A stretch of DNA of 64,000 bases from Monoplex corrugatus (GCA_030674185.1 CM060315.1:86905579-86969578); one strand, 5' to 3'; counted from the stretch's first letter, positions 1 through 9,690 are shown. Made by a program: numbers and translations. Notes: generated by a model from the letters alone, not told the origin.

Positions 1-1
1 G

Positions 2-367
2 AGACTACTACGTGTCAAATGGACAGACAGAAGAACTAATGAAAGTGTCCCGGAAGAACTTGATACCACCAGAAAACTACTAGCAGACAACAAGAGAAGA
101 CAAAATACATTGGCCATGTGCTACACAAAAAGAACATGGACCTCATGGCGACCATCTTTAAAGGAAAAACAGTGGCAAAAAGGAAAAAAGGCAGACCTCC
201 AAAATAACCAACATTGGTGGCCTAAGCATTCAACAAATTGTCCACAAAAGTCAAGAGGGAGCGGCCTGGAAGGAGATGGTGGTGTCCGGGTGTGCTGCAG
301 CCAACACCGAACCGGTGACGCCGACATGTAAGACAGGTGGACAGGTGAGACCGTCTTTCACATGCTA
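2..367 (+). pseudogene. RTE-type LINE, C-terminal reverse transcriptase remnant
   Basis: This is the last ~110 codons of a non-LTR retrotransposon ORF2, cut off by the window's left edge. The coding trace runs in three frames: frame 2 (2 to ~100, LLRVKWTDRRTNES), frame 1 (~103-206, KYIGHVLHKKNMDLM then KKGRPP), and frame 3 (~210-367, IGGLSIQQIVHKSQ then AAWKEMVVS). A basic GRP box followed by a W-containing terminus is the usual end of RTE/BovB-like reverse transcriptases. At least two frameshifts plus in-frame stops make it dead. It is a different family from the other RTE copies in this window, because the protein end differs and no (GAT)n tail follows. Confidence 0.7.
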
Positions 368-417
368 AATGAAATATACGCAGACCTAATTTATCACACA
401 TGCCCTTCCACCATTCA

Positions 418-552
418 CCCACATTCATGCCATCCATCATCCATCCATCCACCCATCCATCCATCCATCATCCTACTTATCACCTATATCTTACTATCTC
501 ACCTATCTATTATCTATCTCCTATCTACCTACCTACTACCTATCTACACTAC
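418..552. repeat. (CATC)n / (TATC)n tetranucleotide tract
   Basis: Degenerate CATC units (about 429-475) grade into TATC/TACC units up to about 552. The tract separates the RTE remnant from the LINE that begins near 601. The apparent ORFs here are products of the repeat. Confidence 0.85.
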
Positions 553-600
553 TCTCCACCATCTTCTGACACATGCTCCAGCCACACCCTCTTTACCTGA

Positions 601-2554
601 CCCCGCTACCCCCTGCTCACTCATGAATGCCTGTGCAAGACTGCCCCCGCAGCAAGCGCAGCTGCCAAATCCAAACTCACTGTACATAGGCAACTTTTCC
701 AAGCCTCTAAAACAAAAGTATCCACCCTCATTGCATCTGCAAAAACAAACTATTTCCAAACCAAAATCCTGAATGCCTCTTCTTCAAAAGAACTCTTTAC
801 AACCATGAATCATCTCCTTGGCACACGAAAAGATTTACCTCTCCCAACAAAACACACAAATGAAGAACTCCCATCTGTATTCTCCAAGTAATTCACCACT
901 AAAATACAAACTCTTCGTGACAGGCTCGACAGGACACCCTGTCAACCATGCCCACCTGACCCTTCCTTCTCTGGCACACCTCTTACTACTCTTACACCAG
1001 TATCACAAGAAGAAATTCTCAACACAATCAGATCCATGTCGTTCAAAACCTGCGAACTGGATCCTCTTCCAGGTTCTCTCTACTCTGACTGTCTCCCTAC
1101 TCTCCTCCCATTCATCACTGACATCATCAACACTTCTCCTGAAACTGGAACTATCCCAGATTCTTTCAAGTCTGCTATTGTTCACCCTCTCCTCAAGAAA
1201 TACAATTTAGACCCAAATGAACTGAAAAATTACAGGCCTATCTCTAATCTCTCTTTCTTGTCAAAACTCATCGAAAAAGTTGTCCTCAACCAACTGAACT
1301 CTCACCTGTCTGCCAACAATCTTCTCAATCCTTTCCAGTCAGCCTACCGCCAGTGCCATAGCACTGAAACTGCCTTGCTACACATTCTCAACAATCTCCT
1401 CCTTGCAACTGATACTGGCAAAGTCTCTCTCCTCACACTCCTTGATCTGTCTGCAGCCTTTGATACCATTGATCATGGTATTCTCCTCTCTAGACTTCAT
1501 CATACTTTTGGCATATCTGACATTGCTCTCTCTGATTCACTTCTTATCTATCAAACAGAAAACAAACTGTTCTCATCAATGGCACTTACTCTCAACCTGC
1601 ATACCTGACCTGTCGTGTTCCACAAGGATCTGTCCTTGGCCCTGTTCTTTTCACTCTTTACACCTCCCCCCTGTCCACCATCATCAACTCCCACTCTATA
1701 AAACACCACTTCTATGCTGATGACACCCAACTTCAAGACAGTGACTCACCTGATAATATACAGCGCCTCCTGACTCGCACCACTGAGTGTTACTCGGACA
1801 TCAAAAATTGGATGACATACAACAAACTTCAGCTAAATGATGACAAGACAAAAGCTATCCTCATTGGCACCCGTCAGAAACTTTCTCAGCTGCCTCCTCT
1901 TTCTCTCCCATTATGTAACACATCAGTCCCAATTTCTGATTCAGCTAAAAACCTTGGTGTCTGCATTGACTCTACCCTCCCATGAACAACTTTGTTTCTC
2001 AAACTGCCAGATCTTGCTACTATCACCTCCATCGTATAAGCCTGATCAGGAAGTATCTCTCTGTCGAAACAACTGCAAAACTCGTTCTCTCCTTCATAAT
2101 GTCTCGCATTGACTATTGCAATTCACTCCTGTCTGGTCTTCCTGCCTCCACCATTCACATCCTACAGCGCAGTCAAAACAATGCTGCACGCCTTGTACTC
2201 AAAAAGAAAAAAGCTGACCACATATCTCCTCTCCTGGCACAACTTCACTGGCTCCCTGTATCAAAGCGCATACAATACAAACTAGACACCATGTGCTACA
2301 AAAGCCTCAATAACGCAGCCCCCGATTACCTGTCAAGCCTACTTGAGATCTATGTTCCCTCACGTACCCTCCGCTCTGCCTCCGATCCTCTGACTTTTCG
2401 CTTTCCACGCACTAAGCTCAATACCTATGGTCCACGAGCCTTCTCTGTTTCTGGTCCACTCTCCTGGAACAAACTTCCTCTCTCAGTCCGTCAGCAACCT
2501 ACTTTTGTCTCCTTCAAGTCCGCTCTCAAAACTCACCTTTTCTCCTCTGCATAA
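601..2554 (+). pseudogene. L2/CR1-like reverse transcriptase pseudogene
   Basis: Frame 1 runs from 601 with an in-frame TAA at 889-891, then stays open from 892 to about 1535 (NYRPISNL, QSAYRQCHSTETALL, LDLSAAFDTIDHGILL). Compared with the copy at 49460, one base is lost near 1531-1537, where the codon for the conserved W of the SWFTSYL motif is destroyed, and the trace moves to frame 3. That segment holds the palm motif FYADDTQ and a G-to-R change just before VPQGSVLGP. A second lost base near 1979 moves it to frame 2 (1982-2554), which holds the LHWLPVSKRIQYKL and YVPSRTLRSA C-terminal signature. One stop and two frameshifts make it non-functional. The product would have copied the LINE RNA into DNA at a nicked target. 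Confidence 0.85.
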
Positions 2555-2684
2555 AATCCTGACCTCACTCAATCCCCTCTGCAGCCCGTCTCCGCTCGGA
2601 GGGGAATCACATTGTAATATATAATTGTATATAATATGCTCTCTATAATTTTCCATTGCTTTTATTTTTTCTCCCCATTTATAG

Positions 2685-2685
<1 letters not shown>

Positions 2686-2761
<76 letters not shown>

Positions 2762-2845
2762 TGCGTGCGTGTGCGTGCATGCGTGCGTGCGTGCGTGTGT
2801 GCGTGCGTGCGTGCGTGTGTGTGCGTGCGTGGTGTGTGTGTGTGT
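2686..2845. repeat. (GT)n-(GCGT)n microsatellite inside LINE 3' UTR
   Basis: About 75 bp of GT dinucleotides is followed by GCGT tetranucleotides. It lies between the conserved LINE sequences ..ATTTATAGCCG and CAGCGCTTAG.., the same place as in the other copies, so it belongs to the element. Confidence 0.9.
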
Positions 2846-2920
2846 TTCAGCGCTTAGATTTGATTTTATCAAGATTTTGCGCTATATAAATATTGTAATT
2901 ATTATTATTATTATTATTAT

Positions 2921-2972
2921 CTATCTATCTATCTATCTATCTACATCTATCTACCTGTCTATCCGTCTGTCT
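2921..2972. repeat. (ATCT)n tract after LINE tail
   Basis: ATCT units immediately follow the (ATT)n tail of the LINE. Confidence 0.85.
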
Positions 2973-3138
2973 CTCTGATTTTTTCCACAATCACATACGC
3001 GCCTCCGGACGACATGGAATAAAAACCGTTTCTTGAAAAGAGGGGAGATGAAATGAACACAACAAACAGGTAAACAGTGTGTGACAGGTAGATGCACTGA
3101 GAAAAAGGTGACATGGAGGAGAGAGAAGGGGCAGGGGG

Positions 3139-3140
3139 GG

Positions 3141-3171
<31 letters not shown>
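3139..3171. repeat. (GACA)n microsatellite
   Basis: Nine or so GACA/CAGA units, preceded by a G-run at about 3134 and followed by an A-run at 3200-3214. Confidence 0.85.
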
Positions 3172-3257
3172 TATGCACTGTAAAAACGGCACTATATTGT
3201 AAAAAAAAAAAAAAAAGTTAACAAACAAAACCATAAGAAACCATAAATTAGGTACAC

Positions 3258-3505
3258 AGGTGCAGCAGTCCACGTCTGGGTTCACTCCTACCCGGGTACG
3301 TCCTGCCCGCTGGGTAAAGAGTGGACACTTTCTCCATCTCCCTAGTCAGCAAGTGTGCAGTCCCACTCGTGTGTAGATCCCCGTAGTGTGTATAGGCACG
3401 AAGAACACCAAATGTGCATGATAACGATCCTGTTAAAGATCCCATGAGTCATGTCAAAGTCTAACGGCTTATGTAGACATGAAAACAGCCAGAAAACACT
3501 ATGCA
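3258..3505 (+). mobile_element. tRNA-derived SINE, truncated
   Basis: A B-box-like GGGTTCACTCC sits near 3279, followed by a body with CTGGGTAAAGAGTGGACACTTTC and GATCCTGTTAAAGATCCCAT. That order (tRNA 3' half, GGGTAAAG.TGGA block, AAAGATCC..CATGTCA block) matches a SINE pattern I recall as common in gastropod genomes. I cannot confirm the family name. The 3' part past about 3505 is missing. Confidence 0.5.
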
Positions 3506-3590
3506 GACTGTACAACATACTAACGGCACAATATGGACAAAACTAATGTGCATACACACATTCGAGAAATTCGGAACGCTACAATTAAAG

Positions 3591-3622
3591 CAATAAACAA
3601 ATAAATAAATAAATAAATAACC
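3591..3622. repeat. (AAAT)n microsatellite
   Basis: About seven ATAA units. Confidence 0.8.
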
Positions 3623-3762
3623 TAGGTAGTACCTCAGTGTAATCAATTAATTTCAATGGTAGATGAAAAGGAAATGTACGGTGCTCACATTAGGACTGAA
3701 ACAAGTTTGCACAAATACAAAAACGAACACAACACCTACCGGTTTCGACCTCTGTATCTTCT

Positions 3763-3766
3763 TCTA

Positions 3767-3797
<31 letters not shown>

Positions 3798-5249
3798 GTC
3801 ATAATCATCATCATCATCATCATAATCATCATCATCATCATCATAATCATGTGCCCTACCCCATGGCGTTGGCGATCACAGACATCCATACCAATCTATT
3901 CCTTGTCGCTGCAAATCCATTTCCCACCCTCCCTGTCCTCATCCTCTCCTCAAGCCCGTCCAATATTTTATCCCTGGGTCTACCCGGTTTCTTTTCCTAA
4001 TCTTCTTCATTGGTATTCTTGTTGTGTTTGCCTCTTTCAAGACTGTCTCGTTTGTTTTACTGGCTGTCCATAGAACTCTTAACATTCTTCTTAGAAACCA
4101 CATTTCAGTTACCTCAATCTTGTTCTCACTTTACCAGTTACCGTAACTTCAGTCTACTTGCTATTTAGCTCCAGCCTTTTATTTCTACTTTCTATTTCTA
4201 TTATATTCACAAGATTGTGTAAGTCTCAATCATTTTCTGCAATCAGAACGGTGCCATCTGCTTAACGTAGATTGATTAATATATTTCCTTCATCCGTTAT
4301 CCCAGACATTCTTCTAAGTTTCTCATTATGGTTTCGCTGTAAAGTGAAAACAAATCTAATCCTTCTTTTGATATTCTGGAAAGAGCTTATGTCATTTTCT
4401 ACTCTCATTGCTGCTGGTTGTTCCCAATACACATTCGTTATTCTTAGATCCATTCCGTCAACATTCAGCCTTTCTAGTTGGTTGTTTAAATCTTCGTGTC
4501 CTACTCGATTAAAAGCCTTGGTATAATAAAAAACAAAAAAACAAACATAAATCCTTATTCAACTCCACTGATCTTTCTATGAGAGTTCTTAGCATGCATA
4601 TGGCATTAATAGTTCCTTTCCCTTCGACAAAACTCATTGCTCTCATGCCATTTCTCTTTAGATTCTATTAGGTGTCTTCATCACGATTATTCTTAATAGA
4701 ACCTTTGTCACGTGACTCATCAAGCTGATTGTCCGATGGAGTTCGCATTCTATAGCCCCTGCTTTTCTTGGAAGTGTAATGAAAATTGATTTTGACACAT
4801 CTTCAGGGATTTTTAGTGTCATAAATTTCATTTAGGAAGATTGTTATTTTTTCAATATCAAATTTACCTAGAGCCTCGATCATTTATGTAGTAATATGAT
4901 TTTGACACATCTTCAGGGATTTTTAGTGTCATAAATTTCATTTAGGAAGATTGTTATTTTTTCAATATCAAATTTACCTAGAGCCTCGATCATTTATGTA
5001 GTAATATTGTCTGGTCCTGGGGCTTTTCCCGGTTTCATTTTTTCAATCGCTGCTCCCACTTCATCTTCCATTATTGGTGGTCCTTCAACGTTCATTTTTA
5101 TGATGTATTCTTCCTTTCTGTCATCGTCAAAAATGTCATTTATGTACTCTCCTCATCCATCTAATAATATTTTGTCTTTTTCCATACTAATCGTACCATC
5201 TTTAGATTTTAATCAAACAACCAGTTGATGTGCACGTCTTTTTCCTGTG
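3763..5249 (-). mobile_element. BovB-like RTE LINE remnant with (GAT)n tail
   Basis: Read on the minus strand, this is colinear with about 23330-25036 of the long RTE copy. The 3' end is the (ATC)n run at 3763-3850, which is the element's (GAT)n tail. The last coding block (minus, 3850-3990) corresponds to the GRPREKMLDGL region. The middle (about 4130-4210) is eroded. The block at 4260-4530 holds the LRITNVYWEQPAAMRVENDISSFQNIKR trace, shortened here. It also contains a 110-bp exact tandem duplication (4788-5007). Many stops and frameshifts make it inactive. Confidence 0.8.
4788..5007. repeat. 110-bp tandem duplication inside RTE remnant
   Basis: The block beginning GATTTTGACACATCTTCAGG at 4788 is repeated at 4898 with the same 110-bp content. 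The two copies look identical, so the duplication is much younger than the surrounding decayed LINE. Confidence 0.9.
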
Positions 5250-5390
5250 GGCATTTCTTCTCTCTACCTCTGCATTTCTGCCTGTCTCTCTACCTCTGTG
5301 TTCCTGCCTGTCTCAATCTATTTCCCTACCTGTCTGCCTGCCCGCCTGCCGGTCTACCTATTTGTGTCTCTGTCATCACGCTTTGCTGAA
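5250..5390. repeat. CTGC/CTCT low-complexity tract
   Basis: Degenerate CTGCCTGT and CTCTACCT units. No coding signal seen. Confidence 0.6.
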
Positions 5391-5526
5391 AGAAGTGCAA
5401 GCAGTACAAAGAAAAGCATACACTCAGGACGCCGACGTCTGTAAAGCATCGGTGACTTGTTTTGTCTGTACTGTCTGTCCCTCTGTCCCAGCATGACACA
5501 ATGTTTATGTTTTGTCACAAAAGCAA

Positions 5527-5566
5527 AGTGTGTGTGTGTGTGCGTGTGTGTGTGTGTGTGTGTGTA

Positions 5567-5599
<33 letters not shown>

Positions 5600-5662
5600 A
5601 TGTGTGTGTGTGTGTGTATGTGTGTGTATATATATGTGTGTTGTGTGTGTGTGTGTGTGGGG

Positions 5663-5706
<44 letters not shown>

Positions 5707-5830
5707 TGTGCTGATGTGTGCGTGCGCGCTATGTGTTTGTTGCTGCGTGCGTTATGTGTATATGTGAATGTGAGTGTACGCATCTTCGTCCGGTACAGCG
5801 TGCGTGTGTGTTTATGTGTGTGTGCCCGTG
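5527..5830. repeat. (GT)n / (GCGT)n compound microsatellite
   Basis: GT and GTAT units, then about twelve GCGT units (5664-5706), then degenerate TG-rich DNA. The ORFs read as poly-Cys/Val and have no meaning. From 5830 to 6180 I see nothing recognisable. Confidence 0.9.
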
Positions 5831-6185
5831 TTTGGCTCCCTTACATCAGAAGTATGTGTGTGTATGTTTGCGCGCTCTTTCCTTTCCACTTCAGAGAAAT
5901 CAGTCGAAGCACTGAAAAGAAAAGCCTGGTCTCCAGGGCAAGAAATCAGGACAACATCAGTAAAATGGGTTTGTCTGCCACATTTGTCAAATTACAACAT
6001 GTTTATGGTTTTTGATTCCCACACGGTTGCCCATCGTCTCATTCAAAGCCACGGTCGGAGTTTACGCAAACAGAATTTTAAAAAAAAACCCTCAGGCACG
6101 CCTAATCTCCTTATTTATTTCATGCTAATGTGCCCTCCCCCCTCTCTCCCACCACACCCTTTTCATTTGCTCTGCGCGGGTTGGC

Positions 6186-6690
6186 TGGCTCTATCGATAC
6201 AATCCCGGACTGAGGTTTGATACCTCCAGTTCAATCCCCGCATGCAACGTTAAAAACTAACCTGTTCAATGCCCATCTTAATGTTTCTACACCTTAACCT
6301 TTTGACCCCCGCACCATATCCATCAACTGCAAAACTTAAACCTTTGACTCCCTCACCCTTCCACCAGAATCCTGCAGGAAGCTGGTGGATAAGGTGAGGA
6401 AATCAAAGAATTAAGTTTTTGCCTTGCTAGCATGGTTGACAATGCAGGATGCTGGTGAATAGGGTGTGGGAGTCAAAGGGTTAATATTTCTATTATTCTG
6501 GTGGTGTCAGTTTACTGTTTCATCTCTCCTTTCTCATCCGCCTCCTTTCCCCATTTCAAGAGTTTCCAAGCCCATGTGACTTTTGTGCAGGATTAAGAAG
6601 TCTGCCAGATAACCACTACCAGATTTGGATGGAGCTTATATGGTATTACCCAACACATAAATCTCTCTTGAACACACATTCAACTCAATA
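6186..6690 (+). mobile_element. SINE family X, copy 1, interrupted by a MITE
   Basis: The head contains CCAGTTCAATCCCCGC (B-box-like) near 6228. The body continues with GCCCATCTTAATGTTT to 6291, is broken by the MITE at 6298-6480, and resumes at 6485 (TTCTGGTGGTGTCAG). It then runs through CCCCATTTCAAGAG and GTCTGCCAGATAACCACTACC to about 6690. Five other partial copies in the window share the same order of blocks. It has no ORF. Being tRNA-derived is an inference from the B-box-like motif; no good A box is visible. Confidence 0.7.
6294..6484. mobile_element. TTAA-flanked palindromic MITE (piggyBac-like), nested
   Basis: TTAA at 6294-6297 and 6481-6484 flanks a 183-bp element with imperfect terminal inverted repeats (CCTTTTGACCCCCGCACC at the left, GGTGTGGGAGTCAAAGGG at the right). 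Inside lies a second inverted repeat (6341-6408), itself bounded by TTAA at 6336-6339 and 6411-6414. TTAA targets with CCY/GGG ends are typical of piggyBac-superfamily elements. There is no transposase, so it would be non-autonomous. The insertion cleanly splits the SINE, which gives the empty-site structure by comparison with other copies. Confidence 0.8.
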
Positions 6691-6712
6691 ATCAATTACA
6701 AAGGCAAACAAA

Positions 6713-6713
<1 letters not shown>

Positions 6714-6806
<93 letters not shown>
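6714..6806. repeat. (GT)n microsatellite
   Basis: About 46 uninterrupted GT units, then GT-rich DNA to about 6905. Confidence 0.95.
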
Positions 6807-6807
<1 letters not shown>

Positions 6808-7011
6808 GTGTGTGAGGGTTTGGTGTATGTGTGTTACATTTGTGTTGTGTGTGTACGTGTGCGTACGCATGTATGTACATGTGTATGCATGCATATGTAT
6901 GTATATTCTTTTTAGACTGAATCACTTTCAACCATGGGTCACACATGCTTCGCATACGCTACGAACGGTTTTCTCCTCTACATTCCAAGGAAACATTACC
7001 ACACTCACCCC

Positions 7012-7135
7012 AACAGTACGCTTCAGAAACCAGAAACAATAGAATCAGAACACGTATTTAACACATACAAGACAGGGCAAGTTTCCGGCCAAATGGCCTT
7101 TGTCAAGTGGATCCAAAAGACAGAAAAGAATAATA
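7012..7135 (-). repeat. PLE terminal-repeat fragment (pLTR A)
   Basis: On the minus strand it reads CTTGACAAAGGCCATTTGG then CCGGAAACTTG, followed by the TATTAAATAC-like block and a TTTCTGG block. It matches the terminal repeats at 7389-7566 and 9236-9395 but is more diverged. Confidence 0.6.
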
Positions 7136-7261
7136 AACGCACGAAAATGGGGCTGGGGGTGGGGGGGCAGCTGCAAAATATTTTTGATGTTTATTGATCA
7201 TGGAAATATAATATATAAACTTAAGGGGGAGAGGAAAAGAAAACTGCTGTAAGACTTCCCT

Positions 7262-7395
7262 GACATTTCGCTGAGCAGGACAAAATGGCCGTACATCTTG
7301 CGGCTAAGTTTTGTGTCTTTGTTCTCTGTTGTCGTTTGTGTAGACTTCACAAAGTTGGCCGGAAACGTGTCCTTGTCTTCCAAAACAAGTGTGAC
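7262..7395 (+). repeat. PLE terminal-repeat fragment (pLTR B)
   Basis: It contains GACTTCACAAAGTTGGCCGG and GAAACGTGTCC near 7340-7372, a diverged form of the terminal-repeat core lacking the first arm of its GGCC hairpin. It lies head-to-head with pLTR C. Confidence 0.5.
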
Positions 7396-7410
7396 TACCC
7401 GCGTTCAAGC

Positions 7411-7566
7411 AAACAGGAACCAGAAAAAACACGAAAGAAGAATATGAACGCGTATTTAATACAACAAAATAAGACAGGCGCAAATTTTCGGCCAACTGAC
7501 CTTTGTCAAGCGTAAGATTACAAACAAACAAACACCAGATACCAAAAATTTGAGAAAAAGACTGCC
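7411..7566 (-). repeat. PLE inverted terminal repeat, left (pLTR C)
   Basis: Reverse complement of 9236-9395. On the minus strand the core is CGCTTGACAAAGGTCAGTTGG followed by CCGAAAATTTGCGCC, a hammerhead-like fold with a G-U pair in stem II. Confidence 0.85.
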
Positions 7567-7619
7567 ATTCTTATCTGGACTATCGATCATCTCACACTTC
7601 CAACACCAAAAATATCATT

Positions 7620-8398
7620 CCTTACTCTCAGCTCTTGCGACTACGACACCAGTGCTCAAATGATGATGACTTCCATGACAAAGCTGATGAAATGACCAGT
7701 TTCTTCCTACGTAGACATTACCCACTGAGTGCCATCAATGAAGCCCATAAAAAAGTCACCTCTGTCTCCAGATCAAACGCCCTCCATTCTGAGCCAAAAG
7801 CTGCCGCAGACGATCGTCCGGTTCTCAGTTTAGTCTGTCACCCTTCTACATGTATGTACCTGTGAAAAAAATCATCTTGTCCAACTGGGACATTCTACAG
7901 TCCAGTCCTACTGTAGCTGACATTTTTGACCAGCTTCCTTTAATTGTCCATAAACGAGATACAAACCTCCGTGACTTGCTGGTCCGTTCAAAACTCAGAA
8001 AACCTGCCAGCCAACCTCCAGGAACCTCTACATGTAACAAACCCAAATGCAGGACATGTCCTTTCGTGTGCTCAGCCACCACAGTCAGAAACATTTTAAC
8101 TGTCAAACCTATAACATTGTCTATCTGATCAGCTGCACTAAATGTTTCCAACTGTACATTGGTGAAACTGGACGTACCCTTGATAATCGTTTCAAGGAAC
8201 ACTTGGCTGACATCCGACATCAAAGAGATAAAACTATCTCAAATCATTTCAACCAGTCGGACCACTCAATCAACAACATCCGAATGAAAGGTCTGTGGCG
8301 TCTATACAACAACAGCACCATAGACAGGAAAGACAGAGAATCCCATCTTATAGATAAACTTGGTACGCGCAAGCCACATGGACTCAATGACAAACCAT
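7620..8398 (+). pseudogene. PLE reverse transcriptase end + GIY-YIG endonuclease pseudogene
   Basis: The trace uses three frames. 7635 to ~7845 (frame 3) gives the RT thumb (DEMTSFFLRRHYPLSAINEA, VLSLVCHP). ~7850-8092 (frame 2) gives KKIILSNWDILQ, LRDLLVRSKL and the Cys-rich linker CNKPKCRTCPF. ~8098-8398 (frame 1) gives the GIY-YIG nuclease, with NIVYLISC as the GIY equivalent, YIGETGRTLDNRFKEH carrying the YIG, Arg and His positions, and a terminal Glu in RKDRESHLIDKLGTRKPHGLN. The linker cysteines resemble the Neptune-type PLE layout. The nuclease would have nicked DNA to prime reverse transcription. Two frameshifts and loss of the RT core make it inactive. Confidence 0.85.
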
Positions 8399-9235
8399 AA
8401 AGAATTCCTCAACTGAATTCAGTATCATGCCACTTCAAGCACTTTTATCTGGACATGGCTTTGTGTGTATGTACTTTTACCTTGGTGTGTATGTGTATGC
8501 GTATGTATTCGCTCAAATGTATACGTATAACATTTCTTGTCCCTCATGTGTGATTTATGTTTAAACTGCTTGGATAATTTTATGCATAATATTGTCTTCT
8601 TTTAATGTGCTCTTGAGTCCATGTATGTTTTATCTCCATGATGATTTACTGAAATAGATCATATTATCACAATTTTCCCATCCCAGTGAGATATAAGCTT
8701 TGCGGCTGCACATATGCCTTTTTATTTTATTTCTATTTTTACTTTTATTTTCATTTTTATTTTAAATTCAATCTGTTTCAATTCTCCTTTCACAAGATAG
8801 GCCCAGCCGCGTCTGACTAAGGGTTTTTTCTCCGGGACTCCGGTTTTCCCTTCAGCCGGTTGGCTGTTGGTTTAGGATGCTTTTCTTCCTATTCCAAAGT
8901 CAGACTGGATTCGTTGCACTAGGCATGATCCATTTACATCAGCCATACCTCTAAATTAAATATTTTCCCATTCTGTCAAACATATGCCTATATTTTTTCT
9001 TCTGCATTATTTGATACCTCTTGATTAAATATTTTCTCATTCTGTCGAACATATGCCATATTTTCTCTTCTGCACTATGTAATACTGGTATCCTTTACAT
9101 TCCAAACACTACTCTTCGCTAGTGCGTCATAGTTCTCATTTCCGCTCTGACATCATATTTACTCAAAAACACATTATGATGTCATCTTAGTCAGTTTGTT
9201 CCTTTTCTCACATTGAAGACAGCAGCAGGAAAGTT
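8399..9235 (+). other. PLE 3' noncoding interior
   Basis: AT-rich sequence between the nuclease stop and the right terminal repeat. It contains two diverged copies of a ~90-bp block (AAATATTTTCCCATTCTGTC near 8957 and AAATATTTTCTCATTCTGTC near 9024). No ORF or RNA gene was recognised. Confidence 0.5.
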
Positions 9236-9395
9236 TCAGTCTTTTTCTCAAATTTTTTGTATCTAGTGTTTGTTTGTTTGTATTCTTACGCTTGACAAAG
9301 GCCAGTTGGCCGAAAATTTGCGCCTGTCTTGTTTTGTTGTATTAAATACGCGTTCATATTCTTCTTTTGTGTTTTTTCTGGTTCCTGTCCTTGTC
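9236..9395 (+). repeat. PLE terminal repeat, right (pLTR D), hammerhead-like core
   Basis: The core at 9292-9315 is TTGACAA, then A-GGCC-AGTT-GGCC (stem II hairpin), then GAAA. The order matches a hammerhead ribozyme core (CUGANGA, stem II, GAAA), with U replacing C3 and A replacing G8. Other copies (7411-7566, 44205-44337) keep the same two changes. Catalysis is not claimed. Confidence 0.7.
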
Positions 9396-9525
9396 TTGTT
9401 TTGACATTACATACGCATTCTGATTCTACTTTCGTGTAGTCTCCGTTTGTCTGAACGTTGTCACGCTGACATACATTACGGTTCAGAGGCAAAAGACAGT
9501 ACAGTTGTTGTTCTTCGTGACTCTT

Positions 9526-9612
9526 TCAGCGCTTAGATTTGATTTTTTATCAAGATTTTGCGCTATATAAATATTGTAATTATTATTAATTAAAAAAAAA
9601 AAAATATTGTAA
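9526..9612 (+). mobile_element. Solo L2/CR1-like LINE (or SINE) 3' tail
   Basis: CAGCGCTTAGATTTG, a run of Ts, then GCGCTATATAAATATTGTAA and ATT units followed by an A-run. This is only the last ~80 bp shared with the LINE copies. No internal microsatellite is present. It is either an extreme 5' truncation or the tail of a SINE that uses the LINE's machinery. Confidence 0.75.
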
Positions 9613-9690
9613 TTACTCTCTCTCTCTCTCTTTTTTTTTTTTCTCTCCCCTTTATTTTTCTTGTTTGTTTTGTTTTGTTTTGTTTTTGAC
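9613..9690. repeat. (CT)n and (TTTTG)n tracts
   Basis: CTCT units, a T-run, then TTTTG units. No gene. Confidence 0.8.

Larger units (their letters stand above)
601..2920 (+). mobile_element. L2/CR1-like LINE, 5'-truncated, copy 1
   Basis: A non-LTR retrotransposon that retains the end of the pre-RT region, the whole reverse transcriptase, the C-terminal domain and the 3' UTR. The endonuclease is missing, consistent with 5' truncation during target-primed reverse transcription. The 3' UTR (2555-2920) includes a long (GT)n/(GCGT)n microsatellite at about 2686-2845. It ends with CAGCGCTTAGATTTG..GCGCTATATAAAT and (ATT)n. A near-identical copy lies at 49460-51136, and tail-only copies lie at 9526-9612 and 37379-37795. 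The clade call rests on the reverse transcriptase and the LHWLPV..RI C-terminal motif, which are typical of the L2/CR1 group. Crack or Daphne assignment is possible. Confidence 0.85.
7389..9395 (+). mobile_element. Penelope-like element (Neptune-like), truncated, inverted termini
   Basis: A remnant of a PLE bounded by about 150-bp inverted copies of its terminal repeat (7389-7566 on the minus strand, 9236-9395 on the plus strand). These match from CAGTCTTTTTCTCAAATTTT to the TTCTGGTTCC block with only a handful of differences. The interior holds the end of the reverse transcriptase, the Cys-rich linker and the GIY-YIG endonuclease (7620-8398), then about 840 bp of noncoding, AT-rich DNA. PLEs are known to carry LTR-like repeats in direct or inverted order, so the arrangement fits the class. 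The reverse transcriptase core is absent. Confidence 0.8.

Noticed and set aside
2691..2978. Open frames of Cys/Val or Thr/His repeats over GT/CA tracts (also near 5500, 6715, 28670, 37570, 48185, 54508, 57500)
   Set aside because: They are translations of dinucleotide microsatellites. There is no codon bias, no domain and no start context.
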